A stretch of 32,283 bases of DNA from Welwitschia mirabilis (Eukaryota > Gnetophyta > Gnetopsida > Welwitschiales), in the NCBI GenBank assembly GCA_051453625.1, contig JBOZIK010000001.1, positions 96,533,055 to 96,565,337 of the forward strand, read 5' to 3'. This document shows positions 8,440-20,309 of the stretch, piece by piece. The translations under genes and the position numbers were made by a program. Each line of letters starts with the position of its first letter. Within the stretch, counting starts at the first letter, position 1. The notes under the pieces were generated by a model. It was given only the letters and a program-made list of their open reading frames with translations, was not told where the DNA came from and made no database searches.

Positions 8440-10970
8440 ATGGTTTAAGTTATCTTTTCTGAGACATCTTAATGATAAAGCGCTATTACTGTGACTTTTT
8501 AATTGTAAGTTTGATTATCGAATAAAAATATTTTAATAAACGATTAATAATAGTGCTTTTAAATAGAAAATAATAATAATAATGCCTTTATGTTAAGCCA
8601 TTGAGAGTTTTATTATTATTTGTTTATTATTGTATAGTTATTTTTCAAAAATATACATTATTTTTTATAAGTTTAAGACTAATTGGTTTTTTTCCCTTTA
8701 TCAACGGACTTGAATTTGTAAGCAGCTTATCCAAAGTTGTCATGCATTTAAAAAGGTATGATCTCAGTATAAATGGGAAAATTAAAGCCTCATAAAAGAG
8801 TTTTGTTTTCTTTTAAAAGTTCCTTAAACATAAGGTTTTTCTTCTTTACCCTTTATGTTTTGTTCATGTTTTTTGCACCCTTAGAGATGTTGAAGTGCTT
8901 TCTATCCTCTCTTAGTACAATCTGTTATTTTAATTTATTTTACAAGTGACTTAATCTAATTCTCAAACTTTAGATATCAATTAATATAATATTCAAGCTT
9001 CAAATCTAGCTCTCTATGGGGAGGGATGCACCATTTTATATATCAAAGCAAATAGATGGTTCTTATCAATACTTATTAATATTTATTTTAGGTATTCAGT
9101 CATGTAAATTTCTTTTGTTTTCTTTGTAATTTTTTCAAATGTATGTATTTGTCTTATTTGCTAATGCTACCATGTCCCCTTTTCGATTATGACAAAGGCT
9201 TACTAAAGCTTTATTTTATATTTATTTAGATTTGTTTATTTTCTTTCTTTTATTAGCTTTATCGCTAAATGCTTTGTTATCTTCTTTGATCTAAGTTTTC
9301 TTCTTTAGGGCTAATCTATCATAAACTACTTTGTCTAAAGGAAAGTACCGTCATATAATCTGTTTTATCCTACACTTGTGAATTGCATTTCTTCATTATA
9401 AACTTTATATGTGCATGGTTTAGGCTAGATTTATTTTAACATTCATGTAAGGTAATAACCTAAAGTGAAGATAAAAATATTATGTTTAAAGGACTCTTTT
9501 ATGTAAAACACCTTAAAGAAACTTATTTAATATTTCTCTTCCTTTTCTTTTCTTCTTCTCCCTCTCATTTTATATATTTATAGTATGTTGTACATCACAA
9601 GGAAATGATACATCCCAAATTTACCCTAACATATATAAAAAATAAGGGGGTGTCATATCCTCAAATAAAACGTTATATATCAAAATCCACCAAAATAACA
9701 TTTGCATATTGAAAAGAAAGAACTAGGGATAGAAGTCTAAAAATGTTCAACCAATATTAAAAAGTTAAAAAACTAATTAATACTAGTTACCTACATTAGA
9801 ATGGGGATGAAGAGGTGGCAACGTATAGGAAATTAAAAGCTCATCCTCCTAATGCACCCAAAGTGATAAGAGGAGCTGACCTTCGAATGGATTTTCTCTG
9901 CTTACAATCCAATTTAGAAAATAACATAGTGAAGAATGTAAAACTTTTCAAGATTAAGGAAATCTATATGAGGGTCTTCTCTTACTGAAAGATAAGTCAC
10001 AAGAATATTTTGAAATTTCATATAAAGTAATAAAATGAATGCATTTTCTTAATAAAAGATGAGAAGAAGGTAAATGATGCTTTATTTTAAAAAAAATATT
10101 TAAAAAAAAACCTCTTTCTAATGTAACTTGAAACCTTGTCGGGCTTTAGACACATACAAGTAAATAGAAGTTGAATATCTACATTCATCAAGAAAAAATT
10201 ATGGTAAAAATACTTTCATCTAAGATACAAGAGGGGAAAATTATTGAAGCAAATCACATATGAAGCAAATGGATTCCTAAAGAAAGCCCATGATATGCAA
10301 ATACCAAAGAAAATTCTTCACTTTAATAAGAGCTAGCAATTTTTAAATTAAATAAAATGAGATTTTTTACCATGTTTGAAATTATCCAAATCCCATTGAT
10401 AATTATGTAAAGATGAAATAAGTTGAGTAAAGCAATGAACATTATAAACTTTTTTAAACTTTAAAAGGTAATAAGTATGATTCATCCATCAACTTAAAAG
10501 AATTCCATGTAGATTTCCATTATCAATCAGCTAAAGAATAATATCCTTTAGCTTGAAATAAGCAAGGTACATTACTGTGGATGAGCCATAGAATGCTAAA
10601 AATTTTATCCATTAAATCCACTACCCTTGAAAATGAATACAACTAAAGAAACAATGCCCTTCTCAAACTATCTTAAAGCTAACTTAGAAGACTAACATGT
10701 AAGTGGACCATTAGGCAAAGAAGGCCCTCATGGATTAAATCTTAAAGCACTAATGAAGTGTAATATGTTGCTAATTTACAATATAATGCAAGGATTCTAT
10801 GCCTTGCAAATTCTTTGAAAAACTTAAGTGCATCTGATTTTAATTTGATACTAGAATACTATCTATTTCATGGGATGAGTACCTTTAAAAATAGATTGAT
10901 GTTTAGAAAAGACATTAGGTAATGTATTTAAAAGTAAGAAGTAATAAGACCAGATTTGTTAATTACTTAT
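8440..10970. other. 2.5 kb A+T-rich region, nothing recognised
   Basis: No splice-bounded exon, LTR, RNA gene or tandem array that I can support. A short stretch near 10700-10770 gives a weak LINE-like GP-x-GL peptide but no further match. Probably intergenic DNA and very old repeats. Confidence 0.5.
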
Positions 10971-12104
10971 TGTTTGTATCTCGCTTTTAGAATTTATAAC
11001 CTAGGATCCTCATTGTAGTAGAGATCCAATGTCATTCTTTTCACAGGGATAAATCAAGGTAGAAATCTACACAACAACACAAACTTCTCTAAACTTGTAA
11101 TGAGTTAAAACAAAACTAAGAATCGAGATCAAAATAAGAGTGACTTGGATGAAAAAGTAGGAAAACGGAATAACTCCAAACGTCTAGCTTGAATCATTTA
11201 ATAGTAAAACTTCACTCTGTTAAAACCAAGCTTAAATTATCAAGTCATGATGGCTTGGGTTGTGATGACATAATCTCATTCACCACATGAGTGTAGGTAA
11301 ATTCCTTAGTTACTTTGGTCCTTCATAGCCTTTCATAAGCATGGAAAGTAAGAACAAATGTGCTCGAGATCCATTAAGTGAAATGATCACAACCAAGACA
11401 TGAACTTAAAGAGCTCACTCGATAATGAAAAAGATACTTCATAATGTAGTCTCATTCAAGCATTAAAAGTATGAGGTTAGTCATAACTCAAAATCAAGAA
11501 TGAATAACTACTATTTTATGAAAAATAGGAATTTCCTTGCATTGAAGGAAGAAGGGAAGACTAATACAGACTCCTCAAAGCCAACCTCGAAGCTAGCCTG
11601 CTCCTAAAGGAGGAGCTTAGAAATCCATGTCGATTGTTGACCCTCTAAGGGTTTCAACTATTTTCACCTGTTAAAGATTATTACAAATGAGAATGCTTGG
11701 CCTTTTTTATAGGTAAAAAATAGGGTTAGGGGTTCTTAATTTAGGTTTTACACTTTAAGGTTTTTAATTGGAATTTATTGAAGTTTGATGTTGTATCTAC
11801 TTGACTCCATAAGTGGAAATTGAATGCTTTCCCAAGACGATTTCATAATGTAACTCTTGCTGCATTCTACTCCAAAAGGCTTGTGATGTCAATAACCTGG
11901 ATGGTAATGCTAGTGTTTTTAGCTAGATGATCTTCAAATTTTGACATTTTCTTCACAAAGTAGTATTTTACTTCATAAGTTTAGAAATTACATTAAAAAA
12001 GGTCAAGGACATAATTGTATGATAAAATAGTTATGTTAATGTTTTTACCTAAGCTAAATTAGCCAAATTTACGTGGTTTGAATGTCAATTTTTACATGTT
12101 ATCA
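10971..12104 (-). repeat. LTR copy 1 (3' LTR of the LARD-like element)
   Basis: Begins tgtttgtatctcgc and ends tacatgttatca on the plus strand, giving TG...CA ends. Shared blocks with copy 2 include cacagggataaatcaaggta, ggtccttcata, tttcataagcatggaaagta, gtagtctcattcaagcatta and tcaatttttacatgttatca. The minus strand has a TATA box (cctataaaaaagg, 11701-11713). Confidence 0.85.
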
Positions 12105-12198
12105 CACCCCTTAACCAAACTTTTGCTAAACTCTTAGGAAAAAACACAAAAAAGAAATGATTTAACATGCAAAAATTGAAGGAAAGATATTCAAGTGT

Positions 12199-12540
12199 GA
12201 AAATAATATAACTTTTAAAAATTTTTAACCAATTTTAAAAAATAAGGCATTGAAAACATAGAAAATTCATGAGAAATAGATGTCATACCTCCAACCAAAA
12301 TTGAACTTTATCCTTAAAGNNNNNNNNNNNNNNNNNNNNNNNNNNNNNNNNNNNNNNNNNNNNNNNNNNNNNNNNNNNNNNNNNNNNNNNNNNNNNNNNN
12401 NNNNNNNNNNNNNNNNNNNGAAAATAATATAACTTTTAAAAAATTTTAACCAATTTTTAAAAATAAGGCATTGAAAACATAGAAAATTCATGAGAAATAG
12501 ATGTCATACCCCCAACCAAAATTGAACTTTGTCCTTAAAG
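12199..12540. repeat. 121-bp direct repeat flanking a 100-N gap
   Basis: 12199-12319 and 12420-12540 are the same sequence with a handful of differences, separated exactly by the gap at 12320-12419. See the assembly finding. Confidence 0.95.
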
Positions 12541-14509
12541 CTTAAAAGATAAAAAATTTAATACTACTTTTGAGAACATTGTGAAAGTTTTGAAAAGAAA
12601 GTTGTTATAACATGACTTTTTATTATACTAAAAACTAAGAAAACACTATAACATAAAAGTTAAAAGAGCGTGCATATAAGAAAAAGTAAAATTTTAACCA
12701 AATGATCATCTATGAGAAATTAGTCTTTCTAATTTTTCATCTATTTTTTGCTATTTATGTGAAATGTCCTTTCAGTGTTTTGCAATCTTCTTCATTTTTC
12801 CCTATATTTTTTCAATTTTTGTCTTCACATGGCATCGGTTCAGGAAATGTCTCACTGGAAGAAGAAAAGGAGAATGTGAGGATAAGGGGAATGAGAAGAA
12901 GGGGCAGGGTAGAAGTCTCTTCAACAAGCCCTTTGTCTTTGTAATGAGTTATTGGAGGTACATGTGGGTGATATATCAAGGAATCGAGTGAATAAAAGAA
13001 GGGTCATACCATATTTCTTCCTCTTACTCAGGCTGCTACTGTTCTTCATGTTGTTGTTTTTGTTGCCTTGGTGTCTAATTGGACTTGGGTTATTTTTTAG
13101 AAAGTGATGGTTTCAATGTAAGCTCTCTCTTAACCTTCACAATCTAAGGTTTGATATAGGTTATTTGGATAATATTAGAAATCAGACAAGACAATGGAAG
13201 GTTACTTGTATATCTTATGTGGTTTATGATGATTCTAAATAGAAATTTAGTAATGTCAAAAGGCTAGTTTTCTTGGATCATTCTAATGAGGTCTAGGTGG
13301 CTACTATAGGCATCTGTGACATGCTAAGTTGGTAGAACATTGCAAATGATAAAATAAAATAAAGCAAGTTGGTTCTTATGTAAAACCTTACAAGGTAAAG
13401 CTCTTTCTTTGTTGGGTATGTATTCTATGTCTAAGACATGACAACAATATTCTAAAGTTTTTACTAAAGTAAATGAAAAATGCTCTAAATGTTCCACTCC
13501 TTAAAAAACTTCAAAATGAACTAAATAAACTGAAATGAAAGTTCAGTGTATATGAAAATGGATTACCCAAGGGTCTTGATCATCAAAGCTAGCATTTCTA
13601 TAGAATTTGAGCACTTGTTTAGGGTAGTAGAATTGTTGGCCTTTTTTAACAAGTAGTTTTATCCTCTAGCTTTGATCCTTGCTAAATAGAATGGAGCGTA
13701 CATGTTCAAAAATAAGCTAAAAATCCGTTCTTCAATGAAGATGCCTTATCTTCCACTCAAATGGTAGAGAGGAAAACAGAGAAGGTGAAAGAATTCAATG
13801 TTATGTTTAAGAATTGAATTGGAAGTGAGATTCATGAGAAAAATCATGAAAGATGGACTGAAAAACAACTGCACAAGAGTTATCTATGGCAGAGTGGACT
13901 GAGAAACGCAAGAGAGGATGAATAGCGAAATTTGGGCATGATTTATGTGGAAAGGATAGCTTCGCTAGTGGAGGCAAGTAGCGATGCCTGCTAATTATGG
14001 AGACAACACTTGTAGTTTGGTTGAGAACTAAAAAGCATCGTGGATAGAGGGCTGAGGTTGTGGAAATAGTGAGATCGAAAGGAAGGTTGTAGCTTCCTAT
14101 AAAAATAAGAATGAATAAGGACTATAACATTGTTTATTTACATTGACAGCTTGAATTTATTTGTCATGGATTAAGGCATGGAATAAAATATTACTTCAAA
14201 ACAAACACAACTATGTTTTTAGATGTGTTTTATCATAGAACTAAATGGTAAAATTGGCAATGTAAATAGGTGAAACGAAGATGATCACTTATTAACAATT
14301 AATGTTTTAAGGGACCAGGGTCAGTAAGTCATATGAACTCATGGATGAATGGAAGTGATAGATGATTAGTATATATAATGAAATGTTCAAAAAATGAAGT
14401 GGGTGTGTTCAAAAACTAATAAACCTACATAGCTCAAATCCATGTTGGGGCCATTTTTAAGGTAGGTTCTTAAATCTTTCTAAGGTTTACAAGAAGGTTT
14501 CTTGGCCTT
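12541..14509. other. interior of the LARD-like element, no coding sequence
   Basis: Stop-filled on both strands. Short open stretches, for example 12702-12944 (+), have no recognisable motif. Confidence 0.6.
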
Positions 14510-14711
14510 TCTGTTGGTAATTCATGATTTATCACTTAAGAGCATTAGTTTTATGACTTAGAAAAAAAATTGAGATAAAGGTTTTATTTAGGTCACTCTA
14601 AGTCGTAGTGTCTGTTGGTAATTCATGATTTATCACTTAAGAGCATTAGTTTTATGACTTAGAAAAAATATTGAGATAAAGGTTTTATTTAGGTCAGTCA
14701 AAGTCCTAGTG
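14510..14711. repeat. 101-bp tandem duplication
   Basis: ctgttggtaattcatgattt begins at 14511 and again at 14612. The two units (14510-14610, 14611-14711) differ at only a few positions, so the duplication is much younger than the element carrying it. Confidence 0.93.
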
Positions 14712-14951
14712 GAGATAGGTTTAATGGTATACATCCAGGCTTTTTCTTTAAGGGAGAATAGGAAAAGGGTTAGTCTAAGGACACTTGTGGTGTTAGGGAA
14801 CTGAGGTAATAAACATTCAAATTCTTTTAGGTGTAGGTATGGATTTTCTGATTGTAAGCCATGGAAATGGGAAAGTAACTAAATAGTGGAAGGCTTAAAA
14901 TCTAGCCAATGTGCTATTGAGGATTAGATTATAAATGAGGAGGCACCTAGG

Positions 14952-15213
14952 CAATAAGTTTGTAAGTAATCTCAAAGGATCTACTAAGGGGATTGTTAGG
15001 GACTTTGGATTGGTTTTGAGATATGTTTTGGCNNNNNNNNNNNNNNNNNNNNNNNNNNNNNNNNNNNNNNNNNNNNNNNNNNNNNNNNNNNNNNNNNNNN
15101 NNNNNNNNNNNNNNNNNNNNNNNNNNNNNNNNCAATAAGTTTGTAAGTAATCTCAAAGGATCTATTAAGGGGATTGTTAGGGAATTTGGATTGGTTTTGA
15201 GATATGTTTTGGC
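14952..15213. repeat. 81-bp direct repeat flanking a 100-N gap
   Basis: 14952-15032 and 15133-15213 match except for a few bases and are separated by the gap at 15033-15132. Confidence 0.95.
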
Positions 15214-16190
15214 TAGGGTTTTGGGTTGCTTATTGGTTCAGGTAGTAAGCTTATAGGTTTTCAAACAACTCTTCGTTGAAAAAGGAGACATTGTTATTAT
15301 AGAAAAGGCATTAGAGGTGGATTGGGCATTCTGGTTGGATTGTTAAGATGTTTGTTCTCCATGAATTTATTCATGGGGCTTATTTCTTGAAGGCAATTTT
15401 TATTCATTGTTGTCATCGACATTAGGTCCACGTTTTCATTAGATGAAGTTCTAATTAAGCATCCTAGATTGTCTCATTTCCAATGCATACACAACTTAGA
15501 CAGGTTTTAAAGAAAGCCCAAAGGTAGAATAGGCTTCAAATGAGATATAGAGGATTTAGTTAAGTTTTAGGGACTAATTCTCAAAAAGGCTAATAGCACC
15601 AATCAAGTATGATAGTGGTGTCGGTTTGCAAAGTCTATGCAAAATGTTTTGGGTTGTAGGATTTATAAAATACATAGAGAAAATTAAAATAAAAGCAATC
15701 TTAAAAATCAAATATAAGAAGGAAAAGAAAAAACTAATTTTTTTTAATTTTTAGAAATTTCTAATAGGAAGAATAAAAACACACAAAGAAAAAACTAACT
15801 ATTGTAACGCAAAATTGCAAAAAATGAAAAGAAAACACATTTGGTTTTTTATCCTTGTTTTGGGTCGCAAACCCACAGAAAATTCATGTAGACCTGCAAA
15901 AATTTCATTAAACCTATAACCACAAAAGATCCAATACAAGAATGATATCTAGGTTAGAGCAAAAACTAATAAAACTTAGAAATGGTCTAGTTCGAGCATC
16001 ACTAGAAATAGACTAGTACCTACCATTGGAAAGTATAGAATTAAAAGAAAAATGTCAAAAGAAAGTGGACCAATCTAATATCACTAAAAGGGGCCAGTAC
16101 CAACCACCGCAACTGCTGAAAAATTGAAAAACTAAACTGAAAATTACAAGAAAGAAAAGACTGTGCCCCTTGTGTGAAGTTGTTGGGCCA
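15214..16190. other. interior of the LARD-like element (5' leader side), no coding sequence
   Basis: This would be the untranslated leader and gag position in the minus reading. No gag motif or zinc knuckle is seen. Confidence 0.55.
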
Positions 16191-16196
16191 TTATCC

Positions 16197-16214
16197 CTGG
16201 CAATAGTGCCAAAA
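16197..16214 (-). promoter_or_regulatory. retrotransposon primer-binding site, CpG-decayed
   Basis: The minus strand reads TGGCACTATTGCCAGGGA. The form common in Athila/Tat-type plant elements, from memory, is TGGCGCCGTTGCCGGGGA (tRNA-Asp-like). All four differences are transitions at CpG positions. Confidence 0.65.
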
Positions 16215-16217
16215 AGC

Positions 16218-17356
16218 TATTTACGTTTAGCTTTTACAATTTATAAACTAGGACCCTCGTTGTAGTAGAGTCCCAATGTTGTTCTTTCCACAGGGATAAA
16301 TCAAGGTAAAAATCTCCACAAACACAAAACTGAGAATTGAGATTGAGATGGCATTGGCTTGGATGGTAAAGTAGGTAAATGGGCTAACTCTAGANNNNNN
16401 NNNTAAATAGTCGGATAGTAAATCTTTACCCCCACAATATCCTGTAAACTCCTAAAACAAAGCTTAATAAGTCGTGATGGCTTAAGTCATGATGACATAA
16501 TTTCATTTACCACATGAGTGTTAGTGAATTTCTTAGTCACTTTGGTCCTTCATAATCTTTCATAAGCATGGAAAGTAAAAACAAATGTACTCAAGATCCA
16601 TCAAACAAAAAGTTACGACTAAAATGTGAACTTAAAGGACTCACTCGATAATCAAAGATACTCATCAAGGTAGTCTCATTCAAGCATTAAAACTATAAGA
16701 TTCATTGTAACTCAAAGTAAAGAACAGCTAACTACTATTTTATGAAAAACAAGAATTACATTACATTGAAGAAAGAAGGAAATACTAATACAGACTCCTC
16801 AAAGCTAGCGTCGAAGCTATCCCAATACCTAGAGGGGGAGCCTAGAAAGCCATGTTGATAGTTAATGCTGTAAGGGTTCCAATAATTTTCACCCACTAAA
16901 GATTGTTATAAATGAGGCCACTTGGTCCCTTTTATAGGCAAAAATAGGGTTAGGATTTCTCAATTAGGTTTTAGACTTTAGGATTTTCAATTGGAATTTT
17001 GACACTTTTATGGCTACATAATTTGTTGAAGTTTGATGCCATATATTTCGGACCTCATAAGTGGAAATTGATTGCTTTTCTGAGATGACTTCAAAACATA
17101 AATCTTGATGGATTTTGCTCTAAGGGACCAGCAATGCTATATAATGGCGGTGGCATTTTCAACTCAATGATCTTCAAATTTTAACATGTTGTCCACAAAG
17201 TAGCATTTTACCTAAAATTGTCATTGAAAAGTGTGTAAGTTCAAAAATTATATTTAAAAGGGTCCAATATATAATTTTATGATAAAACAACTATTTTTAT
17301 ATCTTCACCTAAGCTAAATTGGTCAAGATCTAAATGTCAATTTTTACATGTTATCA
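16218..17356 (-). repeat. LTR copy 2 (5' LTR of the LARD-like element)
   Basis: Aligns along its whole length with 10971-12104 in the same orientation. Its inner end has mutated from CA to TA. The minus-strand TATA box is cctataaaaggg (16927-16938). A 9-N gap lies at 16395-16403. Confidence 0.85.
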
Positions 17357-17639
17357 CCTGCAAAATCTATTTACTACATAACATTTGGTCCTATTTGAAA
17401 CAAAGTAGTCCAGTGAAGAAAACCTGATGCTCGGATCAAAAGAAAAACAGGAGTCCTTGGTCATACGAATTTAAGATATGTTGCTGGAGTTTGCAATAAA
17501 GCTGTGACGAATTGCAGGTCTGATTTACATATGCAGAAATACGTGACTTTCATTCTGTGATTTGTTTGCAAGAAATCTGAAGCCAAAAGCTCCGTCTCCA
17601 CTACGCACATTTCGCGGAGTGCTACAATCGGCGTGGAAC

Positions 17640-17914
17640 GTCCTTTGTGGCACCCGTTCGAAGAACGAGAAATTAAGGAGGGTTTCTACTCTCAAACTGT
17701 AAAACGTCGTCTCTCATGACATTGGATTATCCTTGTTGGGAAAAGGACGAAACATTATGCAACGTATGAGCGATGATACCAAAACTCAAACCTGATGAGC
17801 ACTTGCGCAGAAATAAGATTTCAAAGCAAAAGAGCGGAACGAGGAAGTCTTACTGGAGGTCGCAGCATTGTTTAGAACCGCGGTGCTCATTACGAAAATC
17901 TTTTGATTCTTCAT
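17640..17914 (-). CDS. 5' exons of an unidentified, possibly organelle-targeted protein
   Basis: On the minus strand an open segment ends at a gtttgag donor after 17792. Start codons are ATG 17914 or, more likely, ATG 17890. From 17890 the 33 residues begin MSTAVLNNAATSSKTSSFRS and are rich in Ser, Ala and basic residues without acids, as in a plastid or mitochondrial presequence. A second exon in the matching phase could begin after gagtag at about 17682, reading KPSLISRSSNGCHKGRSTPI; it stays open for about 60 codons, with a possible gtagtg donor near 17605. I do not recognise the protein. The region keeps many CpGs, unlike the transposons around it, which supports host gene sequence. The LARD-like element begins at 17356, so the rest of the gene was displaced or lost. 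Antisense frames are also partly open, which lowers confidence. Confidence 0.4.
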
Positions 17915-18240
17915 GAATTTTTTTGAAAATCTTAGGTCTGGAGCTGTTCCGGTGTCTCCAGGTTTTAAACTGTTGATTAAGGGAGCCGATACCAACAGTA
18001 GCAGCGGAAGAGAAATCTTAAGATATGCCCATTTCTCTTGAAGCCCTAGAAACCACTTGATTTGCTAATCACCGGCAAACGTAAGAAGGAGAAGGAAGAA
18101 TCTCGAAAGGAGTAGCATTGCGCGTATATCCTTGGCTGACCAGAATGCATAGACGCAGATCCGAAGAAAAACAGATTCCAAGCAGGTTCAGATCGTAACA
18201 TCCAGCTACATCTTCTCATCGACTCCACACGCTTTCCCAT
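17915..18240 (-). promoter_or_regulatory. probable leader/upstream region of the gene at 17640-17914
   Basis: CpG-retaining sequence directly 5' of the proposed start. It includes a 65-codon ATG-initiated open frame (18240-18046), which may be an upstream ORF or an alternative first exon; it has no recognisable domain. Confidence 0.3.
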
Positions 18241-18448
18241 ATTTGTATAGAGTTTATACCTTTTGCATTAGTACTTCATCCTTTTTTTTTCAACCCATTT
18301 CAAAACTTGTACCTGTAAATTATTATTTGGAGGGGTGAATCCGAGAGTGGGAGATGTTTTATGTTCCTTGTTTTGCTTTGAGGTAATATTTAAATTAAAA
18401 AGAAATAAATTTGGTAATTCTTGTCTCATTTTAGTCGGCAGAGAAGAC

Positions 18449-19238
18449 ATGGGAAAGGAGATAGAAAAATTTAATGGCAAAAACTTTCATGCATGGCAAG
18501 TCAAAAAGTAATCATTGTTAATTAATAAAGGTGTATGGAAGATTACAAGCGGTGAAGTAGCCAAGTCAAAAAGTCCTGATAAAAATTGACGAATGAGAAG
18601 AAAATGATCAAGAAGCGCTTTCTCTTATTAGACTTGGTCTAGAAGACAATTATCTTCATCACATTGATTTAAGTAAAACTTCAAAAGAGGTATGGAATGA
18701 CTTAAAGAGACTATTTGTTTTAAGTGGTAATGAAGCAAAATAAAACCTTAAGCATCAATGGCATAGCTTAAAATTGGAAGAAAATGGTGAAATGAATCAA
18801 CACATCAACTATTTCAAATCTCTATTAAAACAACTTACAACGATAAATGCAAAGGTTAATGATGATGATGCCAAAGCAATTTTTTTAGGTAGCCTTCCTA
18901 TGTAGTACAAGCATATTGTGTTCACTTTGAAGAAAATTTAATGCACTCTTGAAAGCAGAGTTTCTACCTTGCTTGATGAGGCTAAGAAAATGGATTAAGA
19001 TGAGGATCAAAGCAATGCTTTAGTTGCTAAGAGAAATAAAAAAAAAACTTTCAGAGGAGGACAATGCTTCTATTGTCAAAAGGAAGGACATCCAGCTATA
19101 AATTGCTATCAAAGGGCTAGGGATCTTCTCAATGAAAAATTAAAAAAACAAAATACACAAGCTCTACTTGCAAAAGAATCTACTCAAGAATATGGCATAG
19201 ATTCAAATTCTACTGAAGAAGTTGTTGGTGGCTTCTAG
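18449..19238 (+). pseudogene. orphan copia gag, stops and frameshift
   Basis: The segment encodes a copia capsid region. It starts at ATG 18449 with KFNGKNFHAWQVK (the family's K-F-x-G-x-N-F-x-x-W-x-x-K block, about 18467-18505), has helical gag sequence (NYLHHIDLSKTSKEVWNDLK near 18640-18700), and ends with a CCHC zinc knuckle CFYCQKEGHPAINC (19065-19106) before TAG 19236-19238. Several in-frame stops (the first directly after the N-terminal block) and a frame change near 18590 make it non-functional. Neither LTR, primer-binding site, protease nor pol adjoins it. Confidence 0.87.
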
Positions 19239-19240
19239 TA

Positions 19241-19353
19241 TGTGAGTTGACACTTTCTAGATTATTATTCCTAGTTATATGTCCTGGCACTCTTCAGATT
19301 CTTTTTCCAAGTTATGTGTCTTGACACTCTTTAGATCATTGTTCTAAGTGATG
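19241..19353. repeat. three 37-39 bp tandem repeats
   Basis: Units at 19241-19279, 19280-19316 and 19317-19353 follow the pattern tgt-ttgacactctttagat-...-ttcnaagttatg. They directly follow the stop of the gag fragment. Confidence 0.8.
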
Positions 19354-20309
19354 TTCTGAGTTTGTTCTAAGATAGTTGAAGGTTATGTTCTAGGCATCTT
19401 CTAAAATAGCTTCCAACGTCAATATAGATATGTTTTGAATTCTATTACATTTGTGTGATGTAAAGTAATATAAGACTTCACATGATGCTCAGGGTGTGGG
19501 TATGGGGAGGGGAAGCAGGGGTTGTGAAGAATATTTTTGAATAAGTGTCAATGGGAATGCCCATGACACTATTTTTAAATCAGTCTACTGTTTGCTACAT
19601 TAAAGGCTTTGATTTGATTACAACATATTCAAACAAGTCCTCTATTATTAGTGTACGTTGTAATATATAATGACTTTAATAAAATGAAAATGATGGGTTG
19701 ATTTTTCATGCTTCATCCTTTCCCTCGCCTGTTAGATCTTTCTTACTGTGCAAATTTAGGCTCTGCAACCTCACTCATATGTTTCTTATTAACTACGTTT
19801 GCCAGTATTTATGTTCTTCTCCATGTTTTCATCTCAGCTTGTGCTTCTTTATGCTAAGTAACTTTATCTTTTATATATCTTATGGTCTTTTAGGTATTAT
19901 TTTACCTACAGGCAATGTTCCTTCCTATCTTAGGTTTGTTTACTTGGGTTTTTGTAGTACTTATGCATAAGTCATACATATACGTATGTTTGTATATGTG
20001 TGTATCTACACATACACATATGTATTACCTTTTAATTATTTAACATTAACCTAAGTTTATATAGTACTTATGTATAAGTATGAATTATTCTTCTACAATA
20101 AAGTTGGGGTGTTAGACTTTATAGTGATCATACTTAGTTATTAAAGCATTTTGGATCCAAGTATTTATAAGAGATAAAAATTTCTACCCCTTCAGTATTT
20201 TTCCTTCTTATGGTGTTGACTAAACATACATGCCACTCCTAACCATGTATTATGGGATTTCCCCTTTTATATGTTCTGATCTACTATTTAAAAATCAAAA
20301 TTAGTGTCA
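19354..20309. other. A+T-rich region, no gene recognised
   Basis: Contains the short alternating-purine/pyrimidine stretch listed separately. The 90-codon open frame at 19698-19970 (+) encodes a hydrophobic peptide without a family match and is probably chance. Confidence 0.4.
19971..20029. repeat. TA/TG-rich imperfect palindrome
   Basis: Around 19978-20025 tatacgta, atatgtgtgta and its near-complement tacacatacacatat face each other. It can form a hairpin or reflect a decayed TG/CA microsatellite. Confidence 0.7.

Larger units (their letters stand above)
10971..17356 (-). mobile_element. complete, old, non-coding LTR retrotransposon (LARD-like), minus orientation
   Basis: Two direct repeats of about 1.13 kb (10971-12104 and 16218-17356) enclose 4.1 kb. 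In the minus orientation the LTR starts TGATAACATG and ends ATACAAACA in the copy at 10971. Just inside the 5' LTR is a primer-binding-type sequence TGGCACTATTGCCAGGGA (16197-16214), and just before the 3' LTR is TTAAGGGGTG (about 12105-12114) as a polypurine tract. The interior shows no gag, protease, RT or integrase motif in any frame, so it is a large retrotransposon derivative or a wholly decayed gypsy element. The PBS type and LTR length suggest an Athila/Tat-like gypsy parent. The LTRs agree in roughly four of five bases by eye. The 5-bp flanks (cttat, cctgc) do not match, so the target duplication is lost or the ends are off by a few bases. Confidence 0.8.

Noticed and set aside
10690-10800. 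Weak LINE-like peptide (GP-x-GL block)
   Set aside because: No second conserved block in order nearby, so the match is not distinguishable from chance.
19698-19970. 90-codon hydrophobic open frame, possible membrane protein
   Set aside because: Cys/Phe/Leu-rich translation is expected from T-rich DNA; no homologous motif or conserved start context.
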